Part shown: one piece after another, positions 36,018 through 45,080 of the stretch
Layout: each line of letters opens with the position of its first letter
Numbering within the stretch: position 1 is the first letter of the stretch
Assembly: GCA_963740255.1 (NCBI GenBank)
Contig: CAVUDO010000002.1
Coordinates: forward strand, 1,302,001-1,366,000
Origin: CAVUDO01 sp963740255
Lineage (GTDB): Bacteria > Actinomycetota > Actinomycetes > Mycobacteriales > Cryptosporangiaceae
Direction: 5' to 3'
Length of the DNA: 64,000 bases
Position numbers and translations under genes: made by a program
The notes under the pieces: model-generated
What the model was told of the DNA's origin: nothing
The model's input: the letters and a program-made list of their open reading frames with translations, nothing else
Databases searched by the model: none

Positions 36018-38228
36018 ATGGTGGACGGCCGACCGGGATACCCCCCTGACATGACCCTGCGCCGCGAAGCCTTCGACCAGCTCGTCCGTGGCGAGCACCA
36101 CGACCCGCACTCCCTGCTCGGCGCCCACGATGTCGACGGCGCGAGCGTGGTCCGGACGCTGCGGCCCGAGGCCACCTCGGTGACCGTGGTCACCGGCGAC
36201 GAGCGGCACCCGATGACCCGGGTCCACGACGGCGGCGTCTTCGCCGTCACGCTGGACGAGCCGCCCGGCGACTACCGGCTGGAGGTCGCCTACGACCACG
36301 GAGCCGGCCACGGCACGCACCTGGTCGACGAGCCCTACCGCTGGCTGCCGACGCTCGGCGAGGTCGACCTGCACCTGATCGTGGAGGGACGGCACGAGCG
36401 GCTCTGGACGGTGCTCGGCGCCCACGAGCGCCGCTACGACACCGAACTGGGCTCGGTCGACGGCGTCAGCTTCGCCGTCTGGGCGCCGAACGCCCGGGGC
36501 GTGCGGGTGACCGGCGACTTCAGCTTCTGGGACGGCCGGACGCTGCCGATGCGGTCGATGGGGCGCAGCGGGGTCTGGGAGCTGTTCGTGCCGGGGATCG
36601 GACCCGGGGCGCGGTACAAGTACCAGGTGCTCGGCGCCGACGGGCGGTGGCGGGACAAGGCCGACCCGATGGCGTTCGCCGCCGAGGTGCCGCCGTCCAC
36701 CGCCAGCGTGGTCGCCACCTCGACGTACACCTGGTCCGACCACGACTGGGCCGCCGGGCGCGACCGCAAGGAGTGGCACGCCGAACCGATGAGCGTCTAC
36801 GAGGTCCACCTCGGCTCGTGGCGGGCGGGACTCTCCTACACCGAGCTCGCCGACCAGCTCGTCGACTACGTCGGCCAGCTCGGCTTCACCCACGTGGAGT
36901 TCCTGCCGGTCGCCGAGCACCCGTTCGGCGGCTCCTGGGGCTACCAGGTGACCGGGTACTACGCGCCGACCTCCCGGTTCGGCTCGCCGGACGAGTTCCG
37001 GCACCTGGTCGACCGGCTGCACGCGGCCGGCATCGGCGTGATCGTCGACTGGGTGCCGGCCCACTTCCCCAAGGACGAGTGGGCGCTGGCACGGTTCGAC
37101 GGCACGCCGCTCTACGAGTCGGCCGACCCCCGCCGCGGCGAGCACCCGGACTGGGGCACCTACGTCTTCGACTTCGGCCGCAGCGAGGTCCGCAACTTCC
37201 TGGTGGCCAACGCCCTGTACTGGCTGGAGGAGTTCCACGTCGACGGCCTGCGGGTCGACGCCGTCGCCTCGATGCTCTACCTGGACTACTCCCGGGAGGA
37301 AGGCGAGTGGCTCCCGAACGCCTTCGGCGGCCGGGAGAACCTCGACGCGGTGGCGTTCCTGCAGGAGCTCAACGCCACCGTCTACAAGCACCACCCGGGC
37401 GCCCTGATGATCGCCGAGGAGTCGACGGCGTGGCCGGGCGTGACCCGCCCGACCCACGTCGGCGGCCTGGGCTTCGGCTTCAAGTGGAACATGGGCTGGA
37501 TGCACGACACGCTCGGCTACGTCGAGCACGAGCCCGTCCACCGCCAGTGGCACCACCACCAGATGACGTTCTCGCTGATGTACGCGTGGAGCGAGAACTT
37601 CGTGCTGCCGATCTCGCACGACGAGGTGGTGCACGGCAAGCGGTCGCTGTTCGGCAAGATGCCCGGCGACCGGTGGCAGAAGCTCGCGAACCTGCGGGCG
37701 CTGCTCGCGTTCATGTGGGCCCATCCTGGCAAGCAGCTGCTGTTCATGGGCTCGGAGTTCGCGAGCGAGACCGAGTGGTCGGCCGACCGCTCGCTGGACT
37801 GGTGGCTGCTGGACAACCCGGACCACGCCGGCGTGCACCGGCTGGTCGGCGACCTCAACCGCGCCTACCGGGACGCGCCGGCGCTGTGGTCGTGCGACGT
37901 CGAGCCGTCCGGCTTCTCCTGGGTGGACGCGAACGACGCGGGCAACAACGTCTTCTCCTTCGTCCGGCACGGCGCCGGCGACACCGGTGACTCCGTGCTG
38001 GTGTGCGTCCTCAACTTCTCCGGCGTCCCGCACCACGGGTACCGCCTCGGCCTGCCCCACGGCGGCCGGTGGGACGAGGTGCTCAACACCGATGCCGAGC
38101 TGTACGGAGGCTCCGGGGTGGGCAACTTCGGGGCGGTCGAAGCCGCCGACGAGCCGTGGCACGGCCGGCCCGCGTCCGCCACGGTGTCGGTCCCGCCGCT
38201 AGGGGCCATCTGGCTCCGTCCGGCCTGA
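36018..38228 (+). CDS. glgB: 1,4-alpha-glucan branching enzyme GlgB (GH13)
   Basis: A 736-residue GlgB with two N-terminal beta domains (a first CBM48-like domain, then VSFAVWAPNARGVRVTGDFSFWDG) and the GH13_9 barrel. EFLPVAEHPFGGSWGYQVTGYYAP, GLRVDAVASMLYLDYSR (nucleophile Asp), MIAEESTAWPGVTRP (acid Glu) and LPISHDEVVHGK are all present. It introduces alpha-1,6 branches into GlgE-made glucan. ATG 36018, GTG 36021 and ATG 36051 are possible starts; the -10 geometry favours 36021 and none has a ribosome binding site. The gap of 91 nt from mak holds the promoter. Confidence 0.95.
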   Translation: MVDGRPGYPPDMTLRREAFDQLVRGEHHDPHSLLGAHDVDGASVVRTLRPEATSVTVVTGDERHPMTRVHDGGVFAVTLDEPPGDYRLEVAYDHGAGHGTHLVDEPYRWLPTLGEVDLHLIVEGRHERLWTVLGAHERRYDTELGSVDGVSFAVWAPNARGVRVTGDFSFWDGRTLPMRSMGRSGVWELFVPGIGPGARYKYQVLGADGRWRDKADPMAFAAEVPPSTASVVATSTYTWSDHDWAAGRDRKEWHAEPMSVYEVHLGSWRAGLSYTELADQLVDYVGQLGFTHVEFLPVAEHPFGGSWGYQVTGYYAPTSRFGSPDEFRHLVDRLHAAGIGVIVDWVPAHFPKDEWALARFDGTPLYESADPRRGEHPDWGTYVFDFGRSEVRNFLVANALYWLEEFHVDGLRVDAVASMLYLDYSREEGEWLPNAFGGRENLDAVAFLQELNATVYKHHPGALMIAEESTAWPGVTRPTHVGGLGFGFKWNMGWMHDTLGYVEHEPVHRQWHHHQMTFSLMYAWSENFVLPISHDEVVHGKRSLFGKMPGDRWQKLANLRALLAFMWAHPGKQLLFMGSEFASETEWSADRSLDWWLLDNPDHAGVHRLVGDLNRAYRDAPALWSCDVEPSGFSWVDANDAGNNVFSFVRHGAGDTGDSVLVCVLNFSGVPHHGYRLGLPHGGRWDEVLNTDAELYGGSGVGNFGAVEAADEPWHGRPASATVSVPPLGAIWLRPA

Positions 38229-38390
38229 CGATCCTCGCGCCGGCCGGCCTGACGAGCTGACTTCGTCCAGCCTGAATTCGGTGACTCACGGTCATGGTCT
38301 GGTAGCCTTGAGCCCCCCGTGGGCAGGTTTTTCGCGACTCTCCGGAACCGGTTGCACCCGAGCGGCCCGGACACGGCATGATCAGACCCG
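38229..38390. promoter_or_regulatory. intergenic region with weak terminator and promoter
   Basis: Near 38317-38335 a short GCCC/GGGC stem is followed by TTTTT, a rare T-run here and a possible weak glgB terminator. TTGCAC (38352-38357) and CATGAT (38377-38382), 19 nt apart, could be the -35 and -10 of the next small gene, with 8 nt to its ATG. Confidence 0.4.
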
Positions 38391-38639
38391 ATGTCCAACG
38401 ACCGACGCCATCACGGCTTCCAGTGCCGCCATGTCAACATCGCGCTCCCGGCCGGCCCCGGCCAGGATCGGCTCCCCGACCTGCTGCGCGCTGCTGCCGC
38501 CACCATCGAGGACATGGAGGGGGACGGTCCGATCGGGGTGATGGACGTCCTGCTGCACTACGACCTCGTGGCCGGCGTCAACCGCCCCCACATGACGCTC
38601 TACTACTACTTCCCGGAGGAAGCGGAGGAGGAGCCGTGA
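38391..38639 (+). CDS. small conserved hypothetical protein
   Basis: An 82-residue protein, acidic at its C-terminus (FPEEAEEEP). It has no signal peptide or membrane segment. FQCRHVNIALPAG, ATIEDMEGDGPIGVMDVLLHYD and HMTLYYYF suggest a compact alpha/beta fold. I do not recognise a family. Third-position GC bias and the promoter-like sequence upstream support a real gene. It follows glgB on the same strand, probably as a separate unit. Confidence 0.65.
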   Translation: MSNDRRHHGFQCRHVNIALPAGPGQDRLPDLLRAAAATIEDMEGDGPIGVMDVLLHYDLVAGVNRPHMTLYYYFPEEAEEEP

Positions 38640-38751
38640 GCCGCCGAGATCGGGCCTCACGGCCACTCCCCTGAGCCGTCGCCAGGTCGCGCGGCGCCCG
38701 AGGCCGCCGCCGCCCAGAGCGCGTCCGCTGCTTCTCCTGAAACGTCCTCCG

Positions 38752-41700
38752 CTAGGGCGCGGCGCTGCTGGCGCGGACGACCGTCCGGATCTGCCGCAGC
38801 ACCACCGAGAGGGTCGCCAGGTCGGACGGGGAGTCCTCGACGATCTGGCCGAGCGTGTTCAGCGCCCGCGCGATGCTGCCTGCGTTCGCCGCCGTCCAGC
38901 GCTCCACCCGTTCCGCGGCCGGCACCTCGCCCGGCACGCTCTCCAGCACCTCACGGGTCAGGCCGGTCAACGCGCCGTAGAGGTCGTAGCGCAGCGCCAT
39001 CCGGGCCAGCGCCTGCCAACGGTCGTTGCGCGGCAACAGGGAGATGCGGTCGAGCAGCTCGTCCACCCGGAACCGTTCGCTGACCGTGTAGTACACCTCG
39101 GCCACCTCGCGGTGCGGGCGGTCGAGCCGGCGGGCCAGCTCGACGACGTCGAGCATCCCGAATCCGTAGAGACGCGCGGTGGACCGGGCGGCGGTCTCCG
39201 CCGGCACCCCGGCCGCCTCCAGTTCGGCGGCGTGGGCGAGCACCGCGAGCCGCTCCCGGCCGACGACCATGTCGGGGACGTGGTCGAACAGCGCGGTCAT
39301 CCCGGGCCGCAGCCGCTCGACCTCGGTGAGCACGTCGATCGACCCGCTCCGGCTCTGCAGCAGCCACCGCACCGAGCGGTCGAGTACCCGGCGCAACTCC
39401 GCGAGCACCGTGATCTGCGCCTCGGCCGGGACCAGGTTGTCCAGCGCCTTCACCTCGGCCCAGATCTGCCGCAGTCCGAACACCTCGCGCATCACCATGT
39501 ACGCCCGGACGACGTCGATCACCTCGGCGCCGGACTCCTCCACCGCCCGGTACACGAACGAGACGCCACCATGATTGACCATGTCGTTGACCAGGACGGT
39601 GGTGATGATCTCCCGTCGGAGCGGATGCGCGTCCATGTGCCGGCGGTACTTCTGGCGCATCGGCGTCGGGAAGTAGTCGACCAGCAGCGCCGAGCACCAG
39701 GGGTCGTCCGGCAGCACGGTCTCGAGCAGGTCCTCCTCCAGGCCGATCTTCACGTACGCGAGCAGCACGGCCAGTTCTGGCGAGGTGAGACCGCGGCCGG
39801 CGGCCGCCCGGGCGGCACAGGTCTCCTCGTCCGGCAGGAACTCCAGCGCGCGGTCGAGGCGTCCCGACCGCTCCAGCTCCGTCATCAGGCGCCGGTGCAC
39901 GCTGAACATCCGGGTGGACAGGTGCCGGGCCTGGCCCAGGGCGCCGTTCTGGTCGGCATTGTCGACCAGCACCAGGTCGCCGACCTCGGCGGTCATCGCG
40001 GCCAGCAGCGCGTTGCGCCCGGCGGCATCCAGCTCCCCGGCCTCCACCACCTGGTTGAGCAGGATCTTGATGTTCACCTCGTGGTCGGAGGTGTCCACGC
40101 CGGCGGAGTTGTCGATCGCGTCGGTGTTGACTCGGCCGCCGGCCAGCGCGAACTCGATCCGTCCGCGCTGGGTCAGCCCGAGGTTGCCCCCTTCGCCGAC
40201 CACGCTCGCGGACAGCGCCCGGCCGTCCACCCGGACGGCGTCGTTGGACTTGTCGCCCACCTCGGCACTGGTCTCGTCGGAGGCCCTGACGTAGGTGCCG
40301 ATCCCGCCGTTCCAGAGCAGGTCGACGTCGGCCAGCAGGATGTGCCTGATCAGCTCGGCCGGACTCAGCGCGGTGACCGCCTCGTCCAGGCCGATGGCCG
40401 TGCGCATCTGCCGTGTCACCACGATCGACTTCGCCGTCCGAGGCCACACCCCGCCGCCTTCGCTGATCAGCGTGGTGTCGTAGTCGGCCCAGGACGACCG
40501 GGGCAACGCGAACAGCCGCCGGCGTTCGGCGAAGCCGACCGCGGCGTCCGGGTCGGGGTCGACGAACACGTGCCGGTGGTCGAACGCGGCGACGAGCCGG
40601 ATGTGCTCGGACAGCAGCATGCCGTTCCCGAACACGTCGCCGGACATGTCGCCGATCCCTACCACGGTGAAGTCCTCGGCCTGGGTGTCCAGGCCCAGCT
40701 CGCGGAAGTGGTGTTTCACCGACTCCCAGGCACCGCGGGCGGTGATGCCCATCCCCTTGTGGTCGTAGCCCACCGAACCGCCGGACGCGAACGCGTCGCC
40801 GAGCCAGAAGCCGTAGGACACGGCAACCTCGTTGGCGATGTCGGAGAACGTCGCGGTGCCCTTGTCGGCCGCGACCACCAGGTACGGGTCGTCGCCGTCG
40901 TGCCGCACGACCCGGGGCGGCGGGACGACCTTCCCCGCGACCAGGTTGTCGGTGACGTCGAGCATGCCGGAGATGAACATCCGGTAGCAGGCGATGCCCT
41001 CGGCCAGTAGCGCCTCGCGGCCGCCCGGCTCGGCCGCGCCGGCCGGCGGGCGCTTGACCACGAAGCCGCCCTTGGACCCCACCGGCACGATCACGGTGTT
41101 CTTGACCATCTGCGCCTTGACCAGGCCGAGCACCTCGGTGCGGAAGTCCTCCCGCCGGTCTGACCAGCGCAGGCCACCGCGGGCCACCGCGCCGAACCGC
41201 AGGTGCACACCCTCCATCCGCGGGGAGTACACGAAGATCTCGAACCTCGGTCGCGGCATCGGCAGTTCGGGGACCGCCTGCGGATCGATCTTCAGCGACA
41301 GGTACGGCTTGTGCCGGCCGCCCTCGCCGCGCTGGAAGTGGTTGGTGCGCAGGGTGGCCTGGATCAGGGTGAGGAAGCTGCGCAGGATGCGATCCTCGTC
41401 CAGGCTCGCCACCGCGTCGAGCCGCTCGGTGAGGGAGGCGACCAGGCCGCCGGCGTGCGCCTCGGCGTCCCCGCGGTAACCGGGGTCGAACCGGGCCGCG
41501 AACAGGTCGACCAGCTGGCGGGCGATCGCGGGGTGCGCGGCCAACGCCCGCTCGATGTACTCCTGCGAGTACACCGTGCCGGCCTGGCGCAGGTACTTGG
41601 CGTACGCGCGCAGCACCACCACCTCGTCCCAGGCCAGCGCCGCGGACAGCACCAGGGCGTTGAACCCGTCGACCTCGCACTCGCCGCGCCAGCATGCGGC

Positions 41701-43794
41701 GAACGCGTTCTCCATGGCCCCGTGCACCCGCTGGATGTCCACGCCGTCCAGGTCCGCGGCCGGTCCCGCACCGTCGCCGGCCGCACCGGTCGCCGGCTCC
41801 TCCGCGGCTCCGGGCGCGAGGTGGTCGGGCACCCGCAGCCCGAAGTCGTAGACCCAGGTGACCATGCCGTCGGCCCGGGCCACCCGGTAGGGGCGCTCGT
41901 CGACGACCTGCACGCCCAGCGCGTGCAGCACCGGCAGCACGTCGGAGAGCGCCATCGACTCGCCGAGCCGGTACACGGTGAAGCGGACCGCCCCGTCCGC
42001 GCCGCGGTAGAGGCTCATGCCGAGGTCGCCGGGCTCCTCCAGCATCTCGATCCGGGACAGGTCCTCCACGGCGGCGTGGGCGTCGTGCTCGGCCTTGTAC
42101 GCCTCGGGGAACGCCGCGCCGTACCGCCGCACCAGCGCCGCGGCCTGGTCCTCGCCGATCTCCCGGCGGATCTCGGTGGCGAAGTCATCGTCCCAGCTTC
42201 GGGTGGCCTCGGCCAGGCGCACCTGCAACGCCTCCACGTCCACGTCGCCGACGCTGGCCGTCGCGTCGGTGCGAACGACGAACTTCACCCGGGCCAGCAC
42301 CGACTCGGTGACCCGGGTGGTGTAGTCCACGCCCACGCCGTGCAGGGCGTCCATCAGGATCTGCTGCATCTTCAGCCGGTTCTGCGTGGTGTAGCGGTCC
42401 CGCGGCAGGTAGACCAGACAGGAGATGAACCGGCCGTAGGCGTCCCGCCGCAGGAACAGCCGCAGCTGGCGCCGGCCGCTCAGGCGCAGCACCGCCATCA
42501 CGGTGTCGTAGAGGTCCGAGGTGGCGATCTGGAACAGCTCGTCGCGGGGGTAGGTCTCCAGGATCTGGATCAGGTCCTTGCCCGAGTGGCTGCGCGGCGA
42601 CAGCCGGGACCGGGCGATCACCTCCTCGACCTTGCGCGAGACCACGGGCAGCTTGCGGACGCTGTCCAGGTACGCCGCGGAGGAGAACAGGCCCAGGAAG
42701 CGCCGCTCGCCGTTGACCTCGCCCGCCGCGTCGAAGGTCTTGAACGCGATGTAGTCGAGGTAGGCAGGGCGGTGCACCGTCGAGCGGGAGTTGGCCTTGG
42801 TGATGATCAGCAGCCGCTTCTCGACGAACTTGGCCTGCACCTCCGGGCCCATGTCGCCCAACCGCCGGGTCTGCGAGGAGTCGCCCCGCAGGACCCCCAG
42901 GCCGCTGCCCAGCACCGCCTTCAACTGCCGGTCGTCGCCCTCGCCCTCGAGGGTGTAGTCGCGGTAGCCCAGGAAGGTGAAGTGGTCGTCGGCCAGCCAG
43001 CGCAGCAGCTCGCGCGCGTCGTTCACGTCCTTGTCGGGGACCGGCAGCTCCCCCTGTCCGAGCTCGTCGGCGATCGCCAGGGCCTTCCGCCGCATCGTGG
43101 CCCAGTCCTCCACCGCCTCGCGGACGTCGGTCAGCACCCGGCGCAGGTCGTCCCGGAGGTCGTCCAGCATGCCCGGGTCGTTCTGCCGGTCGATCTCGAT
43201 GTGCATCCACGACTCGACGATGTCGCCGTCGGCCAGTTCCACGGTGTCGACGGTGCCCCGCACCTCGACGAAGGCACCCAGCACCTCGCGCCGCACCACC
43301 AGCTGCGGGTGCACGATCAGGTGCACGCCGACCTCGTGCTGGGCCAGCTCCGCCGTGACCGAGTCGACCAGGAACGGCATGTCGTCGGTGACGATCTCGA
43401 TCACGCTGTGGCCGCCGCACCAGCCTCCCGCGCTGACCGCCGGGGTGGTCACCCGAAGCGCGAGCTGGCCGGGGACGCGCTGCGCGGCCAGCTCGCGGTG
43501 CGAGACCGCCGCCGCCAGCAGGTCGGCCGGCTTGCGGTCGACCAGCTCGTCGGCGGGCACGTAGCGGTAGTACGGGTCGAGCGTCGCCGCGAGGGACGGG
43601 TCCTCGGCTGCCGCGGCGGCCTCGCCCAGCAGCACCTGCTTGCGCCGTTCGGCCTGCTCGGCGGTGAGCCGGAGGCCTCCGCGCCGCGACCCGAGCCACG
43701 CCGGGTCGGGCAGGTCGGCGGCCTCGTCCGCCGCGTCGACCGCCGTGGGCGCCGGCTGGTCGGCATCCCCGGCGGCCGGGGCAGTCGCTCTCAT
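38752..43794 (-). CDS. gdh: NAD-specific glutamate dehydrogenase, 180-kDa class
   Basis: The 1680-residue protein belongs to the large GDH class known from Streptomyces and mycobacteria (Rv2476c). The N-terminal ~700 residues hold ACT-like regulatory segments. The catalytic core has RGGLRWSDRREDFRTEVLGLVKAQMVKN, VPVGSKGGFVVK (catalytic Lys region) and SGDVFGNGML in the dinucleotide domain; a long helical C-terminal domain follows. The quoted core run is about residues 875-905. It oxidatively deaminates glutamate to 2-oxoglutarate and feeds the TCA cycle; in mycobacteria the homologue is inhibited by GarA. An 18-bp perfect palindrome and a TAAGGT -10 box lie just upstream of the ATG. Confidence 0.93.
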   Translation of the reverse strand: MRATAPAAGDADQPAPTAVDAADEAADLPDPAWLGSRRGGLRLTAEQAERRKQVLLGEAAAAAEDPSLAATLDPYYRYVPADELVDRKPADLLAAAVSHRELAAQRVPGQLALRVTTPAVSAGGWCGGHSVIEIVTDDMPFLVDSVTAELAQHEVGVHLIVHPQLVVRREVLGAFVEVRGTVDTVELADGDIVESWMHIEIDRQNDPGMLDDLRDDLRRVLTDVREAVEDWATMRRKALAIADELGQGELPVPDKDVNDARELLRWLADDHFTFLGYRDYTLEGEGDDRQLKAVLGSGLGVLRGDSSQTRRLGDMGPEVQAKFVEKRLLIITKANSRSTVHRPAYLDYIAFKTFDAAGEVNGERRFLGLFSSAAYLDSVRKLPVVSRKVEEVIARSRLSPRSHSGKDLIQILETYPRDELFQIATSDLYDTVMAVLRLSGRRQLRLFLRRDAYGRFISCLVYLPRDRYTTQNRLKMQQILMDALHGVGVDYTTRVTESVLARVKFVVRTDATASVGDVDVEALQVRLAEATRSWDDDFATEIRREIGEDQAAALVRRYGAAFPEAYKAEHDAHAAVEDLSRIEMLEEPGDLGMSLYRGADGAVRFTVYRLGESMALSDVLPVLHALGVQVVDERPYRVARADGMVTWVYDFGLRVPDHLAPGAAEEPATGAAGDGAGPAADLDGVDIQRVHGAMENAFAACWRGECEVDGFNALVLSAALAWDEVVVLRAYAKYLRQAGTVYSQEYIERALAAHPAIARQLVDLFAARFDPGYRGDAEAHAGGLVASLTERLDAVASLDEDRILRSFLTLIQATLRTNHFQRGEGGRHKPYLSLKIDPQAVPELPMPRPRFEIFVYSPRMEGVHLRFGAVARGGLRWSDRREDFRTEVLGLVKAQMVKNTVIVPVGSKGGFVVKRPPAGAAEPGGREALLAEGIACYRMFISGMLDVTDNLVAGKVVPPPRVVRHDGDDPYLVVAADKGTATFSDIANEVAVSYGFWLGDAFASGGSVGYDHKGMGITARGAWESVKHHFRELGLDTQAEDFTVVGIGDMSGDVFGNGMLLSEHIRLVAAFDHRHVFVDPDPDAAVGFAERRRLFALPRSSWADYDTTLISEGGGVWPRTAKSIVVTRQMRTAIGLDEAVTALSPAELIRHILLADVDLLWNGGIGTYVRASDETSAEVGDKSNDAVRVDGRALSASVVGEGGNLGLTQRGRIEFALAGGRVNTDAIDNSAGVDTSDHEVNIKILLNQVVEAGELDAAGRNALLAAMTAEVGDLVLVDNADQNGALGQARHLSTRMFSVHRRLMTELERSGRLDRALEFLPDEETCAARAAAGRGLTSPELAVLLAYVKIGLEEDLLETVLPDDPWCSALLVDYFPTPMRQKYRRHMDAHPLRREIITTVLVNDMVNHGGVSFVYRAVEESGAEVIDVVRAYMVMREVFGLRQIWAEVKALDNLVPAEAQITVLAELRRVLDRSVRWLLQSRSGSIDVLTEVERLRPGMTALFDHVPDMVVGRERLAVLAHAAELEAAGVPAETAARSTARLYGFGMLDVVELARRLDRPHREVAEVYYTVSERFRVDELLDRISLLPRNDRWQALARMALRYDLYGALTGLTREVLESVPGEVPAAERVERWTAANAGSIARALNTLGQIVEDSPSDLATLSVVLRQIRTVVRASSAAP

Positions 43795-43815
43795 CGCGGC
43801 TCGCTCCCCTCGCGG

Positions 43816-43849
43816 GCCGACGACGTCGTCGGCGCCAGGGACAACCTTA
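43816..43849 (-). promoter_or_regulatory. promoter and 18-bp palindrome upstream of gdh
   Basis: A minus-strand TAAGGT box (43844-43849) is followed by the perfect palindrome GCCGACGACGTCGTCGGC (43816-43833), which would lie in the first bases of the mRNA and ends 21 nt before the ATG. It could be an operator or a 5' hairpin. Confidence 0.55.
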
Positions 43850-43943
43850 GCTCCCGCCCCCGGGCCGATCGGCCGATCCGGCGTTCGCGCGGCTCGGAGT
43901 CACGACGCCGGTCAGCGGCTGTCGGCCAGGTGACGGCCGCGGC

Positions 43944-44864
43944 TCAGAACAGCGCGTTGGTGAGGTCGCGGCGAGCCTTGACGACGATCGGGTCGTCGGG
44001 CGGGGCGACCGCGAACAGCTCGAGAAGGTGGGAGCGGGCGGCATCCCGGTCGTCGCCGGCCGACCGCCGGACCACGTCGACCAGCCGGGCGAAGGCACGC
44101 TCGGCCAGCCCCGACACGAACTCGACGTCGGCCGCCCGGACCTGGGCCGACACGTCGTCCGGCGCCGCCGCGGCCGCGGCGAGCACGGCGGCCGGGTCGC
44201 CCAGCGCCGTGACCCGGCGCAGCAGCCGGACCTGGGCCAGGCCCGAGGTCGCGTCGGCGTCGGCGGGCTGGGCCGCGAGCAGGTCGGCGTAGCCGGCTTC
44301 GGCGCCGTCGAGGTCGCCGGCCTGAAGCTTCTCGTCCGCCTCGACCAGGCGCGGGTCCAGCGGAGGGGGTGGGCCCACGGTCTGGCCGCGGCCCATCTGG
44401 ATCACCGTGGCGAGCCACTCGCGCAGCTGCGCCTCGGGAACGACGCCGGCGAACGCGTCCACCGGCTGGCCGCCGGCCAGTGCCACCACCATCGGAATGC
44501 TCTGCACCTGGAACGCCGCCGCGAGTCGGGGGTTGGCGTCGACGTCGACCTTGGCGAGCACCCAGGATCCCCCCGCCTCGGCGGCCAGCTTCTCCAGCAC
44601 CGGCGAGAGCTGCTTGCAGGGACCACACCACTCCGCCCAGAAGTCGACCACGACCGGCGTCTGCAACGACCGTTCCAGCACCTCGATCTGGAAGGTGGCC
44701 TCGGTGACGTCGATGACCGTCGGGCCGGCCGGCCCGCCGTCGGTGGGCTTCGGCGCCGGGGCGGGGGTACGGGGGGTGGTGGGGGTGGTGGCCGGCTTCC
44801 GGAGCGCCGACAGGTCCACGGCGCCGGCCATCGCGGCCGGCAACGGAACGTTGGGTTGCTGCAT
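43944..44864 (-). CDS. thioredoxin domain protein with TPR-like C-terminus (CnoX/YbbN type)
   Basis: The 306-residue protein has a Pro/Thr-rich linker, a thioredoxin domain (about 60-160) with the active site WAEWCGPCKQLSPVLEKLA and the cis-Pro region QSIPMVVAL, then a helical TPR-like half (LVEADEKLQAGDLDGAEAGYADLL). This is the CnoX/YbbN layout, co-chaperones that hand oxidised substrates to folding machinery. Unlike E. coli CnoX, both Cys of CxxC are present, so redox activity is likely. ATG 44864 is chosen; a further in-frame ATG at 44921 would add 19 unlikely residues. Confidence 0.88.
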   Translation of the reverse strand: MQQPNVPLPAAMAGAVDLSALRKPATTPTTPRTPAPAPKPTDGGPAGPTVIDVTEATFQIEVLERSLQTPVVVDFWAEWCGPCKQLSPVLEKLAAEAGGSWVLAKVDVDANPRLAAAFQVQSIPMVVALAGGQPVDAFAGVVPEAQLREWLATVIQMGRGQTVGPPPPLDPRLVEADEKLQAGDLDGAEAGYADLLAAQPADADATSGLAQVRLLRRVTALGDPAAVLAAAAAAPDDVSAQVRAADVEFVSGLAERAFARLVDVVRRSAGDDRDAARSHLLELFAVAPPDDPIVVKARRDLTNALF

Positions 44865-45000
44865 GCCTCCAGTGTTCCACTCCCGCCCACGGACCGGACA
44901 CCGTCCACCACCCGGCGGCACTGACAGCCCTGGCCGGACCCCACCGTCCTGGCCGCCTGGGCGCGGGCCGGGGCTCCGCCGGTCCGCCAGTCCGTTGTCC

Positions 45001-45040
45001 GGCCGCCCGGCCGCCCGGCCGCCCGGCCGCCCGGCCGCCG
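45001..45040. repeat. 8-bp tandem repeat array
   Basis: Four exact GGCCGCCC units and a fifth differing in the last base lie between the thioredoxin and mutase genes, inside a 216-bp gap that otherwise shows no gene. Such an array can slip in copy number. Confidence 0.9.
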
Positions 45041-45080
45041 GTCAGAAGCTAGCGGGCGCCGTCCCGGCGTCCCGCCGCCT

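Noticed and set aside
41203..44292. A 1029-codon open frame on the plus strand opposite gdh
   Set aside because: Same composition bias and no motifs; it crosses the gdh promoter and the thioredoxin gene.
45001..45040. Short repeats suggesting a CRISPR array
   Set aside because: The 8-bp units are directly adjacent with no spacers, so it is a simple tandem repeat.
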